The position numbers were made by a program, and so were the translations under genes. Of a stretch of 64,000 bases of DNA, positions 32,938 to 45,552 are shown in pieces (the stretch's first letter is position 1; every line of letters starts with the position of its first letter). The DNA lies in the NCBI GenBank assembly GCA_026745465.1, contig JACYXH010000315.1, positions 275,001 through 339,000 on the forward strand. The letters are read 5' to 3'. The notes below the pieces were generated by a model. It was not told the origin of the DNA. It made no database searches and saw nothing but the letters and a program-made list of their open reading frames with translations. The stretch comes from Lota lota (taxonomy: Eukaryota; Chordata; Actinopteri; Gadiformes; Lotidae).

Positions 32938-34091
32938 AGAGAACTCGACCTCGCGGAGCGTCGTTGACCTGTCTGGATATCAGACTGTAGTTCCCCTGGG
33001 CGTGTTTACGTGAGGCGTGTTGACCAGAGGCTGCGGTCCGGGCTAGCTGGGCTTATGAGCTATGGGAGGGATTACGCTAAATGTCAACATGATGTCGGGA
33101 GCCGCGTTAGAAGGGCAGAGTTCACGCGGTGCTCAGTGGTGGGCGGTTAATGGATCGGGTGGATTGTTGTGAGGGTCACCTGGACGGCCGCGTGGACAGG
33201 TGTGTGCATCCCACACGCTTTTGAAGCAGTCTGTTTTAATCTTCCTACAACCGTTCCAACAAGTAGAATAGTGTGGCCCTCCTATTTAAAAACATTTTAT
33301 ATTCTTACCCAATCAACTTTTTTAGATTTTTTAATATATATATATTCCTTTATGAAAACGTAGGTTCTCTTGAACAATGTTATATTTTCCTCTTTAGTTA
33401 CCCTTAAATTAATTATTCAAATTAACTATGGTTATATTAAGAGTGACATCTAGTCAAAGGCAATTATTCAGTCACCCAGCTCTGCCAGAGGGGGGCAGTG
33501 TTATTTACTCTGCTAATTAAGAGTCCCTACAAACGCAAGCATTGACTGAGTTCTCATTATTGAACATTTCAGATCTCATAATTTGAAGTGATCATTGGCT
33601 AAATTATCAATAATTTTCAAACTGCGGTTTCAGTTAAATTATAGTCCTGGAAAGATTTCTGCACTTTGTCAAACTAGGAGTTTCAGCCCCTTAATTTTTA
33701 CATTTTCAGAGATTAAACATTATTTTAGCAAATATTACTGCAGAATGGTTCATAATGGTATTTTATAAATAGAAAATCCATTGATGCGTACAAGACATTG
33801 TGAGACATTGCGAGCTGCCTTCTGTTTGATTCCGCCCCCTCCGTTGCTATGGTAACCTTTTTTATTGTCACTATTGTACAATGTCTACTGTGCAAAGTAC
33901 AATAGACATTGACAAGTACAACTGCGTACTCAATATTTCGACTTCAGTACGTTTAAGTCTGGTTATGTTCAGATCACCGAGGCATCCTGAAACGGGCCTT
34001 TGGATGCTACAACGCACAGAGGCCGCAAAGCTATACACCAGGCAACACATTAGATCCTAGGCCACCTGTGTCTCCTAATGATTCACACTGT

Positions 34092-34113
34092 CCCCCCCCC
34101 CCCCCCCCCCCCC
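34092..34113. repeat. poly-C tract (22 C)
   Basis: Continuous C run. Confidence 0.9.
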
Positions 34114-37100
34114 AATCCGAGGAAAGCGGCCGCATCAGCGATAGTCCTCATCGGACGCCGAGTCGGCCGTCATCTGCCTGCCATTGTTGGGTTCATGTCA
34201 TGCTCTGTTTCTCGTGCTGGAGAGCCGGTGGAGCCTGAGTAATGCTACCATGCAGGCCCCCACGGGGGGGGGGCCCACGCCAAGGTCAGCGAGCACGGGG
34301 GAGGGCTAATGTGCTCCAGCATCCTTCTCCATTCATTCTTTAGGTGGGTGGGTGGTGGGGCTGGGAGGACATTTGAACGACGGGTGAGACGGTCAAATGA
34401 AGCGGATGTGCGGTGAATATGTTGTGCTGCACGTGGATCAGAGGTTTCCCGTTTTGAAACGCCGCCCTAAAGGCTTTGTTGACCAGGATCAACAACCCAC
34501 TCCCACCCGAATTAATATGTATCTACGGCGCGTGCAAATCACAGATAACACAGTAAACGCACGCAGTAAAACCATCGCTCAACAAATATCGCCCAGGACG
34601 TGACTCCCTTCTGCCTCGTTCTAACGCGATGACCATCCCCCTTAACGCCCCCCCCCCCTCCCCCCCGGTCTCTGTTGCACTCTCCATTTCCTCCCTCCCA
34701 CAATGCACTGGACGCCCGGGGTCAGTTTGCCACAGAGAACGCACGCTCTTCTCACTTGGCTGAGGTGATTAAATAATTGGTGTGTACAAACACCCTTATC
34801 AGGCATAAAGGAGGGCATCTACTGCCCCACCCCCACCTACCACCCCCGCCCACCACCCCTTGGTCCCCCTACTCCCCACTGAAAGCATATATGACCGCGC
34901 CCCTCCCCCACTTGCATGAGGTGGGTTACACAAGCCCCAGCCCTGGGAAACCCCAGACTGGCCCGCTGAATTAGGCCACCAAACGAGGCGGCCTCGTTAA
35001 CCCACAGCTCGTTAGGCGCCTCGCTGTGGCCCCGTATCAGGGCGCTCTCACCGATCAGGGTGCTCTCTCACCGCCGCCGTGAGCGACCCACCCCTCTGGA
35101 GGGGTGAGGCTTCATCCCCCCTCCCCTGGTGGGTGTGGTTCAGCCGCGGGACAGGTAGATCAGGGAGCGGCCCGTGACTCGCTAGTTTGATTACAGCTCG
35201 TCAGTGGGTCCCAAGCGCGCCGAGCGGACGTTGGACTGCAGAAATAAACCCTGGTGTGGGAATACGGACCAGCTCTTATGTTTCTCCGCGCTCCTCCACC
35301 TGTCGGAGGTTGTGAACCCTGTGGGGAGCGCTCATTTCCTGTATGTTTCAAATGGGGTACAGATTGAGATTAAACATGATGAAAACAAACGGACTTGTCA
35401 AACTGTGTTTCTTCATTTTCTTCAAGCCCTGTTAACTTAAACCCTGCGTCCCCACACCTGATGACACACAAACTTTCTCTTTTAACGATGCGTCTTGAGC
35501 TGACCTCTTAAAGCATGCTGTCAACGTTCTGTTTGTCTGACCCTCCAGCTGTCCACATGCATCTCGCTGCCACCCCAGCATCATCTACATCGTCGTCATG
35601 GATATAACATTGCACAGTTGTGTCTCTCAGTCCTCATGCGCACCCTCCGACACCTCGCCTGGAAGCATGCCCCCGTTGTGTGACCAACCCCTCGGCACTG
35701 CATGCTTACACTGCGGTTGACCTTTGACCCCTCATACATCACTACCCTTGCTCTCTCTCCTCCCCAGGACCAAGACATCCTCTTCTTCCGGGGTTTCAGC
35801 TAAAACGGGGGCTTGTCATTGGATGCCAGCCTTGGCATTTGCATATTGTCATCATGTTGTCATCTCGGCTCACTATCGGTCACCCCCACCTGTCGGTCAC
35901 CCCCACCTGTCATTTTCAAACTTTGTCAGTTCACCTTGATTGTCTTACCGTGTAAGATCAATTTAGATTAAGTGAAAGGTCTCTCGTCTGTCCATTCTTC
36001 ACCTCATTTATTTGAAACCTTTGTGTATATCAGTCCACAGTGAGGTGCAGTGATAGTGATAGTGACAGGTGTCATGTTTGCTAACCCTCGTTCATTTTTG
36101 TCATGCGATCACCTCATACTTAATCCGAGGGTAAATATTGGTGCTACAGAGTTGCTTACTACAGCTATAAGTGTATATCTATACCCCCTGCATGAGATGA
36201 AAAGAATGATTGTAAATGACTTATAATTATAACGACCACATCTCTGAAAGATACATTCACAGGACATTCTGTTTGAAAGGGAAGTTCAATGTTACTGTAG
36301 ACACTTTGTTGCTTGATAGCTTACACTCCAGTCATCATTATTATTTAGCTGCATAATTCAAAAATGTTATGTTATTTCCCTTAAAATACTTTATCTGTAG
36401 ATGTTGTGAGCTGTGTTTCTACAGTGGGTTCTACATGTTTGTATCGCGTCCAGAAGCACTGTGTGTGGAGTGCAAGTAATAGAAAGTGCATGAACTGAAT
36501 ATATTCGGGTTCTTCATATTGCTGTATTTTCTTAGAGTGAAGGCTTTGGGGTCACCAAATTGGGACACTTTACATTACTGGGTTTTTGGTCTTACATGGT
36601 CAAATTTCACAAATATTCTCTACACTTTAGGCATGCAAACAAATCAGCCTGAATAAACAGGAGGCCCATTGGGAATTTACAACCTTTGTGACTTTTACAC
36701 CTATTTTCTTGTTTACTCTCATTCCCCAGCTACTCAGATGTGTCCTTTACCTCGTGCGCTTCACACAAAATAGTCTTGGATTGAAAGGACAAAATGGCAT
36801 CAACATCGTGCTGAGCTGAATATCCACTGTGTGCATTTAGGATGGACAAAGGGCTCAATATCCACAAGTTATGTACACAACTGTAATACATACATGGCCA
36901 TTATGAAAATATTTCCAATCTTATCCCATTCTGAATGGCTTCTCAAGAACGGAGACCTTAAAGCGTGGCTGTTCAAGGACTGCAGCGGTCTTTTCACTAC
37001 GTTTGACTCAATGGGAACCACGCATTCCCCTTACTTTCACAGACTGTTTGCAATGCATTTATTATATTTCTAACCTTGCCACCAAGGCTTGGTTCCAATA

Positions 37101-40100
37101 ATAGTCCACGGTAAACACTGGTGCCAATCTACGACGCTCGCTCTGAGCTTGTGTTCTCATCCACGCGTCTCTCTTTGTGGAAGAGCTTCAGCCAGCTTAG
37201 GGTTGCCTTATTGTACTCCTTCAAATATGTGTCTTTTATTCCTAGCACATATAAGTGTGTGTTCATTGTTGCTGCCCTGTCGTAACTTCCAGCAATGACT
37301 TCCAGGTTAATGTAAAGGGTGAGTCTCTGTCAGTTGATAATTCCCAATGAAAGAGATTTGCAGTGTTTGGTGTACAACCTGAGATTGTTCAACATCTCCC
37401 TTGGGTTTCATGAATAAAGACACCGTAAACAGTTCATCTATCATTGTATTCTGTTTTGTTAAAAACGTTTCCTAGTTTTGATAGGTTTGTGTTCAAATAA
37501 ATTCCTTTAACATATTTTTCCACACTGCCTTCCCTGGACTCTCAACAGATCAGTTGTTTGGTTAAGTAACGTCACTATTATACTGGGAAATGAACCTGTC
37601 AACACGTACTAGTCTTTCTCTTTTGTAATGTTCACTTGAGTCGCTCAAAATGTACACAGTTCTGAAGCATTCATTCACAAAATGCTCCTTCATCCCTCCT
37701 AATAACATCCATCAGTGTTTTCAACATTTTGTTCAAACCAGGTTATATAAAAAATAAAAGATTTAGCATGATTTTAGTTGTAACCAATAGGGACTAATAA
37801 ATGGAAGATAATAAATATTAAACCATACAATCCTAACGTTAACATTCCAGCATCAGTCTGCCTATTCAGCAGTAAAAGGCAACAGTATGCCTCAAATATG
37901 TACCAAGGCTACCGCTTAGTATTGTGGTAATATCTAAATGATTACCCTGGAAATGTCTTCTTTGGACATGTCTTGGACGCCATGCAATAACCGATGGCAG
38001 TAAGCAATCTGCAATTATTTTGGAAAGCGTTTACTCCCGTTTGTTAGGGAATTGTTTAAATTGTTTTCCCAGAACATTGACGAAACTGTCATTCTGGTTT
38101 TACTGAACAGAAGGCCTACTTCTTTTTTCTCCTCCTAATTGCCTGAAGGGAATATCGCATACATCTCGAACACAAACGGCAATTTAAAAGCAATTGAAAG
38201 TCATTTCAGAGCACAACAATGGCAAAACAACAGCTCCAAGACAACGAAGTGGTGTTGTTGTGCAGCAGTGTTGTTCCCACGTAGTTGATGTTATTATACA
38301 GAGCCAACCCGCTGGCTTGTTTGTTAACAACCAGGTTTGCAATTTTAATTATAATGGCTATAGTCAATCGTACAAACATCAGCTTCAAGCTGAAAATGAA
38401 TCCGTTTTTGCACGATTTCCGGTTACAGTGTGAGAAAGTTAATGCACACAGAGTTTTTAAAAAGCAATTATTTTAAGCGATATTATGATTAGTGGCATTG
38501 CTGCCACAATATGCTAAATGTATATAAAGTGCAATATCTACAGGAATTCAATATTAATAATAATATAATTCAGCCCTATGAGAAAGAACAGCATTTTCCC
38601 TCGGATTCATTGTCCTGTGCTGACACCCCGAGACGCAGTGAGCAGAATGCCCTCCGCTGAGCTTGTGAAGACACACGGCCGTGTGGTGTGACACGTGTGG
38701 TGGGACACGCACCACAACTGACGGAGGGACATTGTCATATTGACCTTGTGCAAAAACCCCCGGTGGACCCTGGAGGCCAAGCAAGGGATGAACCCGGGGA
38801 CCCTCGGTCTCCGTCACACATGTTCGGTTGAATATTAATCCTTGTTGTGCCAATAAGGTGGTGCCTGTAACGGGTATCCCTGGTCTCCACCGTGACCAAC
38901 CACCACATGAGTTTTCTGATCAAACAGGGTATTAGAAGTGTTATTTCCAGGCAGGGTGAATTGTAAGTTGTGTGTTTCTGGGTGCTAGTGTTGCGTATGA
39001 AGAGTGTGGCTCGAGTGCTACACCATTAGTCTTCCCCACTCATGCACAGGTCCTCCATTTTCTTTTCTTTTCTGCCCCTCTCAAGGCCTACTCTGATTCC
39101 GCTGCCCCAAACAGGAAATCCAGTTTTCACTGATTATTTCTTATTTTTTTACTGTTACATGAAAAGAGTGTTTCTATTGCCATTTCCAATCTTAAAAAGC
39201 AGTTTACTTGGAACTTCCTCGCCAGTTATTCAAAGACATGCTAGTTCCCCCTGGTGAAAAAAAAAAGTGTTCATGCAGGTGTGGGAGGGATTTTCTTTCT
39301 GTGTGTTGTTAGGTTTGAAAGCGACTGTGAGAGAACAAAAGTGGTCAGTATTCAGCCTTTACAGGACAACTTCCTGCCCAGACGCCCAGTGGAGGAAGGA
39401 CCAGCACAGAGAAGCCACCATTAAGAGCAGCAAGTTGTGGAGCATAAAGGAACTTGGTGTAGTGATATAGAAAGCCTGTGTTCTCCTGTCTCTGGGTTAT
39501 TTTACTGTAATGAGCATGCAATAGCCTACTCTGGAATCTGGCAGGCATGAAAGGTCAAGATGGACTTCACTAAAAATGGTTTGCATTTAACCGCTTTTGT
39601 CGTTTCTTCGCTACAAATCCTTTTACTTAACAGAATTTTGATTCATCATTTGGGCAGGATTAAGGAGTTATGGTTACAGAGCTCAAGGGAACTGACTACG
39701 CTTATCCCTCCTGTTTTGGCTATCATTTTGAAGAGCAGTAGGCTACATTTGAAATGTATTCTCTGGTTTGGTTGGATATTAAAGAACAAAATAAGGGAGA
39801 TAATGAAGTCTGACACCACAAACAATATGATATTTAGATTTACGTTTACTTGTTGTTTTTTGTGGCCATGGAATAGTTGCTCTATTGAGAAATTCTTAAT
39901 TTCATCTTCCTAATATTTTACCTATTGGCCTCCTTGAGATGTGGCTGTGGGCGCTATGCTACCTTTATCACAGCCCTGTGGACGGTTTCACCAACCTGAA
40001 AAGGTATTTAATCAAGAGTAGCCTTGGTATTTTAGTTGTGTAGTTTTGTAAGATGTCATAATGGAAGACAAAGAAAGCACTACTTCAACAAGCCGGTGCT

Positions 40101-40714
40101 GAGAAACTGTCTCTTTCTGACTATTTCAGACTAGATATTTTTTATGATTACAGAACAACTTCAAGAGGGAATTTAAAACCAGATTCTTAGTCCAATGTTC
40201 ATGCAGACTAGGGTCAATATAGGGCTAACCCTGTATTGAACAATGAATTTGCCTAATATTTTTGATATAATGTGTCACATCCAATTTGCTCGTGTTTTTG
40301 TTTTCATTGCATTGGTAGTTTTTATTTAGGCTATTTCTCATGCAGTAACCCCGACGGTCATGACCCCTTGTTAAACTGTTTGTTTATTGCTGTTTATATA
40401 CAATAACCAAGACGTAAATATATAATAGGCCTTCATTCAAACAAATATTCTGTTTTTCCTCGCAATTCATCTTAATGTGACAGTAGGGGACCACTGCTCT
40501 TGTAAAGTCCATTCATGGTTTCAGAACATTGCCCCCTCGAGTATCTTTAGCCTACATTGTCTATCAAAAAAAGTCCACCGAAAATAGGCAGTGGGTGGTC
40601 CCACTCTCAATACACTCCTCGGTTCTTGATTTACTGCTCCCAGTTCAACTGCTGCCAATTAACGTGGAAACTCACAGAAAGGAGACGGCCGAGGACTGTG
40701 GAGAGGCCACGGGT

Positions 40715-40775
40715 GGGGGGGGGGGGGGGGGGGGGGGGGTGTTCCCCCCTTTGTTTATTTATTTATTTATTTATT
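40715..40775. repeat. poly-G tract (25 G) and (TTTA)n
   Basis: A 25-base G run (40715-40739) is followed after 15 bases by five to six TTTA units. Confidence 0.92.
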
Positions 40776-42888
40776 AGCTCGAATCAACATCCAGGTAGGA
40801 TATACCAAATAATGAAACCTATAGACCCCTTGTTTGGCGCTTTAAAGCAACGGCTGATTTGTGGCATTCACCCAATATTTACGCTTCGTCGTATTCCAGT
40901 CAATGGTTAATTAAAATTGTTTGCCACACAATTGCATCGTCCTTAAACAAATGTATGAATAGGTCTACAGATGAAGCGGAGCACAATCTAAAAATAGCGT
41001 GTGACATGTAAAGTAGGACGGCGTATTTTCTGTGTGGTTTGGCGAGAATTTAGAGGGGTTCAGTTTTTGTTCAGAACAATGCAACATTGCAATGGGGAAT
41101 AGATAACAAAAGCGTAATAATATAACCTATTTTATTACAAAGAAATATATACACACAGAAATAAAAACATGTTAAATGCCTCTGGTGGTGGTTTTTTATT
41201 TGCTTTAAAAGATAAGTGAATTAAAATTAACAGAATTAGACCGCCACATCGGAACTTTTTGGACTGCTCTGTAGACTATTGTGTTTATTCCTACGGAGTC
41301 CTGCATGGACTCATATATTTAATAATTAATTGTATTTTAATTAATATAGTAAATCATAATAGCATACGTAATTTATATCTATCAATAGACAGAGATTGAT
41401 AGATTGAGACTATTTATATGTAGGCTAGGCCTACATATTTAAATGTATTGACAGACTAGTTATGTTCAATCATTCTCTCTTTCAGAAATCCAGTGCAGAA
41501 ATATTTTTAAGGAAAGATTAAGTTTGACTTAATCTTTACTTATTCTTTTTATCTTGGTTTGGTTATGTAGGCCTCGTTCTCTAACTATCCTGTGTTTTAT
41601 TCTCATTACTACTGCCGCTATGACACCTGAATCTCCCTCCAGGGATTCTAAAGGTTTACCTCATCTTAGACGAATAGATGGAAAGATATAGGCCTAGTTA
41701 GATATAAAGGTACATATATAGATAGATGATAGATAGGCCTACTAAAGGTCTACTCAACGTTAATTGGCTCATGAATGAGTCGTGCCCTGGCCTTGAAGGT
41801 TGTCAGAAGGCGCATCTAACCCGTATTCATGCTCTTCGTATTCATATATCTTTGGCATTAGAAAGCAATTGGTCGATGCAAAGTAGGCATTATCTGCTTC
41901 AATCGCTCAAAACACCTGCTAGTAGAAAATCCACAACTGATTTTCTTGTCAACCAAAAGATTTATAATAAAACATATTTATACCAGCAAGTGAGGAGCTT
42001 ATTATTTTTTTTATGTTTCTAGACACACATCAACAGACTACTTTTTCCACTGAGCCCTATAACTCATTCACCAGACAGGATCTTAGTCGTGTTACCAGAG
42101 TTCATTAAATTAATGAATTAATTATTCATCGTTCACCGGGGTTTGGGGTGCCCCTGGTTTTGAACCACCGACCAAATGAAAGTGAAACCATACGAAGCTG
42201 CAGATGTCCCGGTCTGCTGGGCGGGGCTCTGACCTCGTGGAAAGGGATCAGTGGGGTGCAGTGACACCACCGCGGCGCTAAGACATAATCTCTGTAATTG
42301 GTGTCAGGGTTGGGGGGGGGCGCACGTGGGGAAACGTCTCGAACCCACAGACAGAGCCGCTCACTTGTTGACACTTTTACAAAACAAATGAAACGCTGCG
42401 GGGGCCCGCTAAACCCTTCAGCCGCTCAAGTGCGACAAAATCCACCGACCTTTAGCCAATCACGGCTCACGGTTGACCCCACCGATGAGTCCCGTTCTCT
42501 CTGGCTATTTGACACCTGTTCTCTTCTCAAGAAGCTCCGCTGCAACGAGAACATAAACTTCAAGTTTGACGATCAGGCCTCCAGCTGCTTGCCAAGAGGG
42601 GCGTCCCTGGTCCAGCACCAGACTGTTCGTTCTTACCGTGAAGCTCTGTGTCCATTGGTCAAAGGTGGCGTGCAGTTTGTACACACGGGTAACCCGGCTA
42701 TTGGGGGAATTTCATTTAAAATTTAAAAAACAATAGCCTGGGCATATCTGTATTTAATGCTGATGATGGTGGTTTCAATAATGTTATCAATAAAATCACA
42801 TCTTATAACTGATATATTCTACAAATAAAAATGGCTGTCCAGCCCGTACCTCTCCCTTTGTTTACAATAATCGTACTATCGACTCTTC

Positions 42889-43006
42889 TAAACCCCTCCC
42901 ACTCACCCTAAACCCCTCCCACTCACCCTAAACCATTCCCACTCACTCTAAACCCCTCCCACTCACTATAAACCCCTCCCACTCACCATAAACCCCTCCC
43001 ACTCAT
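42889..43006. repeat. 20-bp minisatellite, 6 copies
   Basis: TAAACCCCTCCCACTCACCC repeats every 20 bases from 42889, with few changes. It runs directly into the 32-bp array. Confidence 0.95.
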
Positions 43007-43013
43007 GCCCCCC

Positions 43014-43300
43014 AGCTAGCCGAGCTACGCTGGCTCACTTCCCCCAGCTAGCCGAGCTACGCTGGCTCACTTCCCCCAGCTAGCCGAGCTACGCTGGCTC
43101 ACTTCCCCCAGCTAGCCGAGCTACGCTGGCTCACTTCCCCCAGCTAGCCGAGCTACGCTAGCTCACGCCCTCCAGCTAGCCGAGCTATGCTGGCTCACGC
43201 CCCCCAGCTAGCCGAGCTACGCTAGCTCACGCCCTCCAGCTAGCCGAGCTACGCTGGCTCACTTCCCCCAGCTAGCCGAGCTACGCTAGCTCACGCCATC
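43014..43300. repeat. 32-bp self-complementary minisatellite, 9 copies
   Basis: AGCTAGCCGAGCTACGCT starts at 43014 and every 32 bases to 43270. Several units end in GCTAGCT, so AGCTAGC and GCTAGCT can pair within one unit. Units alternate between CACTTCCCCC and CACGCCCTCC linkers. Confidence 0.95.
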
Positions 43301-44266
43301 CTGTTGCAGCGCCGGTCAGAGCGGACAGAACTCTGTTATTTCGATTTTTTAATTCTGAAAGTCTCCCGCCTATAAACTAGGAGGGATATTACACGTTGCG
43401 ACTTAAAGTTGTGTTTTTAGCGTGGATGAGTTTGAATAATTCCCATGGCCTTTGAGGCGGTGCGTGGAGGCCAGGGGAGCAGCGACCCGCCGGCCCGAGC
43501 TCATGAATGTGACGCGGTGATGGAAGACGTGCAGACGTGTGTTTCCTGCGCGGTGAGGTCAAAGGGGAGGGGCCCCGGGTCAGCGAGCCCGCCTCCAACC
43601 TGCATGGTTTGCACAGAGGACCCTGAAGAAGCGCGCAGAGGTCAGCTATGCCCACATTACCGGGATCACCTTGCTCCCTCACCTGTGACTCGACGCGGCT
43701 TCGCTCGCTTTCAAAAGCCACCGCTTTAGGAGGACGAGGGCCGGGGGGTGGCGCGTCCTAAACCAATTAAATCGCTGAATAGCTATCCATATAAAGCGAG
43801 GGGGATGGGGGGAGAGGAACCTTGAGTTGAATTCAAAAGCACATTAGCTTCAAATACGCGTGGATGTAAAATTGCTGACCCCTACGAGCAGGAAAGGTGT
43901 TTTTTTATGAGATGCAAACGCACTGCCGCGCACAGTGCGACCGTCTTAGCTTAAAAAACGTTGAACTGTTTACTTTGTACATGTTCTTTTACATGTAATC
44001 CTTTCCTTTCACACCAAGAAGATGCACTTGAATGCCGCGGGATAGCATAGGCCTACATCATAAAAAGGGCATGCACCAATGAGCATGGGAAGTACAGGTT
44101 AATAAAACAGAAAATAGGAGCCAGAGCGTACAAATACTCAGTGGCTGTGAATGTGTCCATTGAAGCCCTTTTCTTTTGGCGCTACCCAAATGCTCCTGCT
44201 AATGGTCTGCTAATTCGAAGTAGCACCAGGAATGTTACCGTCTCAGAGCTTCCCAAGGCAGTGGGG

Positions 44267-44329
44267 TGCGTCTGTGTGTGTGTGTGCGTGTGAGTGTGTG
44301 CGTCTGTGTGTGCGTGCGTGGGTGGGTGG

Positions 44330-44360
<31 letters not shown>

Positions 44361-44442
44361 TGCGTGGGTGTGTCTGTGTGTGCGTGCGTGGGTGTGTGTA
44401 TGTGTGTGTGTGTGTGTGTATGCGTGCGTGGGTGTGTCTGTG

Positions 44443-44474
<32 letters not shown>

Positions 44475-44555
44475 TGGGTGGGTGTGTCTGTGTGTGTGTG
44501 TGCGTTGGTGGGTGTGTGCGTGGGTGGGTGTGTGTGTGTGTGTGTGTGTGTGTGC
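44267..44555. repeat. degenerate TG/CG/GGTG repeat
   Basis: About 290 bases of mixed TGTG, TGCG and GGTG steps. The long Cys-Val frames through it are artefacts. Confidence 0.9.
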
Positions 44556-45005
44556 TTCTCTCTGACGCTATCCGTTCTGTGGGGTGGGGTCGGGGGAGGG
44601 CGGGTACACTACCGCTCTCATCGGTCCTGTAATGAACAGGGACCACATATTTATGTTGCTGCCGGTGAGTACTTGAAACACAAGAGGGGTTACGGCGGAG
44701 AGTGGGTAGGTGTTTGGACCATTTTCAATATTTCCCCCCCGGCGCCCCAAAGGCCAGGCGGGGCGGTCCGTCCTTTACAATAATCAGGTGACCAGAAGGA
44801 AAATAGTGTGGCCTTAACAAGCCCGCATTAAAAAAGAACATCATTTTCATTATGCAGTCAAACACAATTACAAGTAAATGTTTTCTCTGTGGCGCTGGCC
44901 CTGCTTTCAGGCCCTTTGTCCCGCGGCCCTCAGTGTGTGCAGAGAAAGGCCTCACTGGTCAATGGGCAGCTGAGTGGCGTGTTCCGTGGGGGCCCACATC
45001 CTCCA

Positions 45006-45327
45006 CCCCCCCCCCCCCCCCCCCCCCCCCGGTGCAGAATGCGTTTTGTTACAAGAGCAGCCATACATTCTGAGCAGATTTGTTGAATTAGGAAGCCCAG
45101 CGGGGAAGGGGGGGAGGGGGGGAGGGGGGGAGGGGGGGAGGGGGGGGGGGGGGCAAGCAGGGGGGTAAGTGATGGGGAGGACTTGTTGCTAGGTGACTGA
45201 CACACAACGGCAGGATGCCAGTCTTCAGGGGCTTGCTACTTCTATCTTGGTTTTTTTTGGGGAGGGGGGTGATTTTTTTTGTTTTGTGTTCCTCCTTGTA
45301 CCACCCCCCCCCCCCCCCCCCCCCCCC
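45006..45327. repeat. poly-C, poly-G and GGGGA cluster
   Basis: A C run (about 45006-45031), a G-rich (G7A)n stretch ending in a long G run (about 45107-45153) and another C run (45303-45327) lie within 320 bases. Opposite strands are G-rich in turn, so pairing between the tracts is possible. Confidence 0.9.
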
Positions 45328-45459
45328 GACCCAACCCATGTCCTGCCCCTTCTCCTCCCCCCCATTCATTTACTTGTCTGGACTTCCTTGTCGCTGAAGT
45401 GTAGATAATAATGCTGGAGAGAAAACGGACAAAGCAGTTGAAATCATGGAGTTTCGTTT

Positions 45460-45463
45460 TATA

Positions 45464-45550
<87 letters not shown>
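45460..45550. repeat. (TA)n microsatellite
   Basis: A TA array of about 90 bases broken by two TATG steps. Confidence 0.93.

Positions 45551-45552
<2 letters not shown>

Larger units (their letters stand above)
32261..42880. other. gene-free block, left part
   Basis: No reading frame here looks like a protein or continues through plausible splice sites into a family I know. AATAAA signals at about 37411 and 37494 could end non-coding or extended ppm1a transcripts. Mammals have SIX6OS1 between PPM1A and SIX6, and I cannot find it. The stretch probably holds regulatory DNA of the SIX cluster, which is inferred from position. Confidence 0.5.

Noticed and set aside
39560-39913. 117-codon hydrophobic frame
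   Set aside because: AT-rich translation with no domain, no context and no sign of exons.
42298-42726. 142-codon plus-strand frame
   Set aside because: Not recognised, no splice partners or promoter, and amino-acid content like translated GC-rich spacer. Kept as unsupported.
43014-43300. Regular repeat and spacer pattern that could suggest a CRISPR array
   Set aside because: Units are directly adjacent with no unique spacers, in a vertebrate context. It is a minisatellite.
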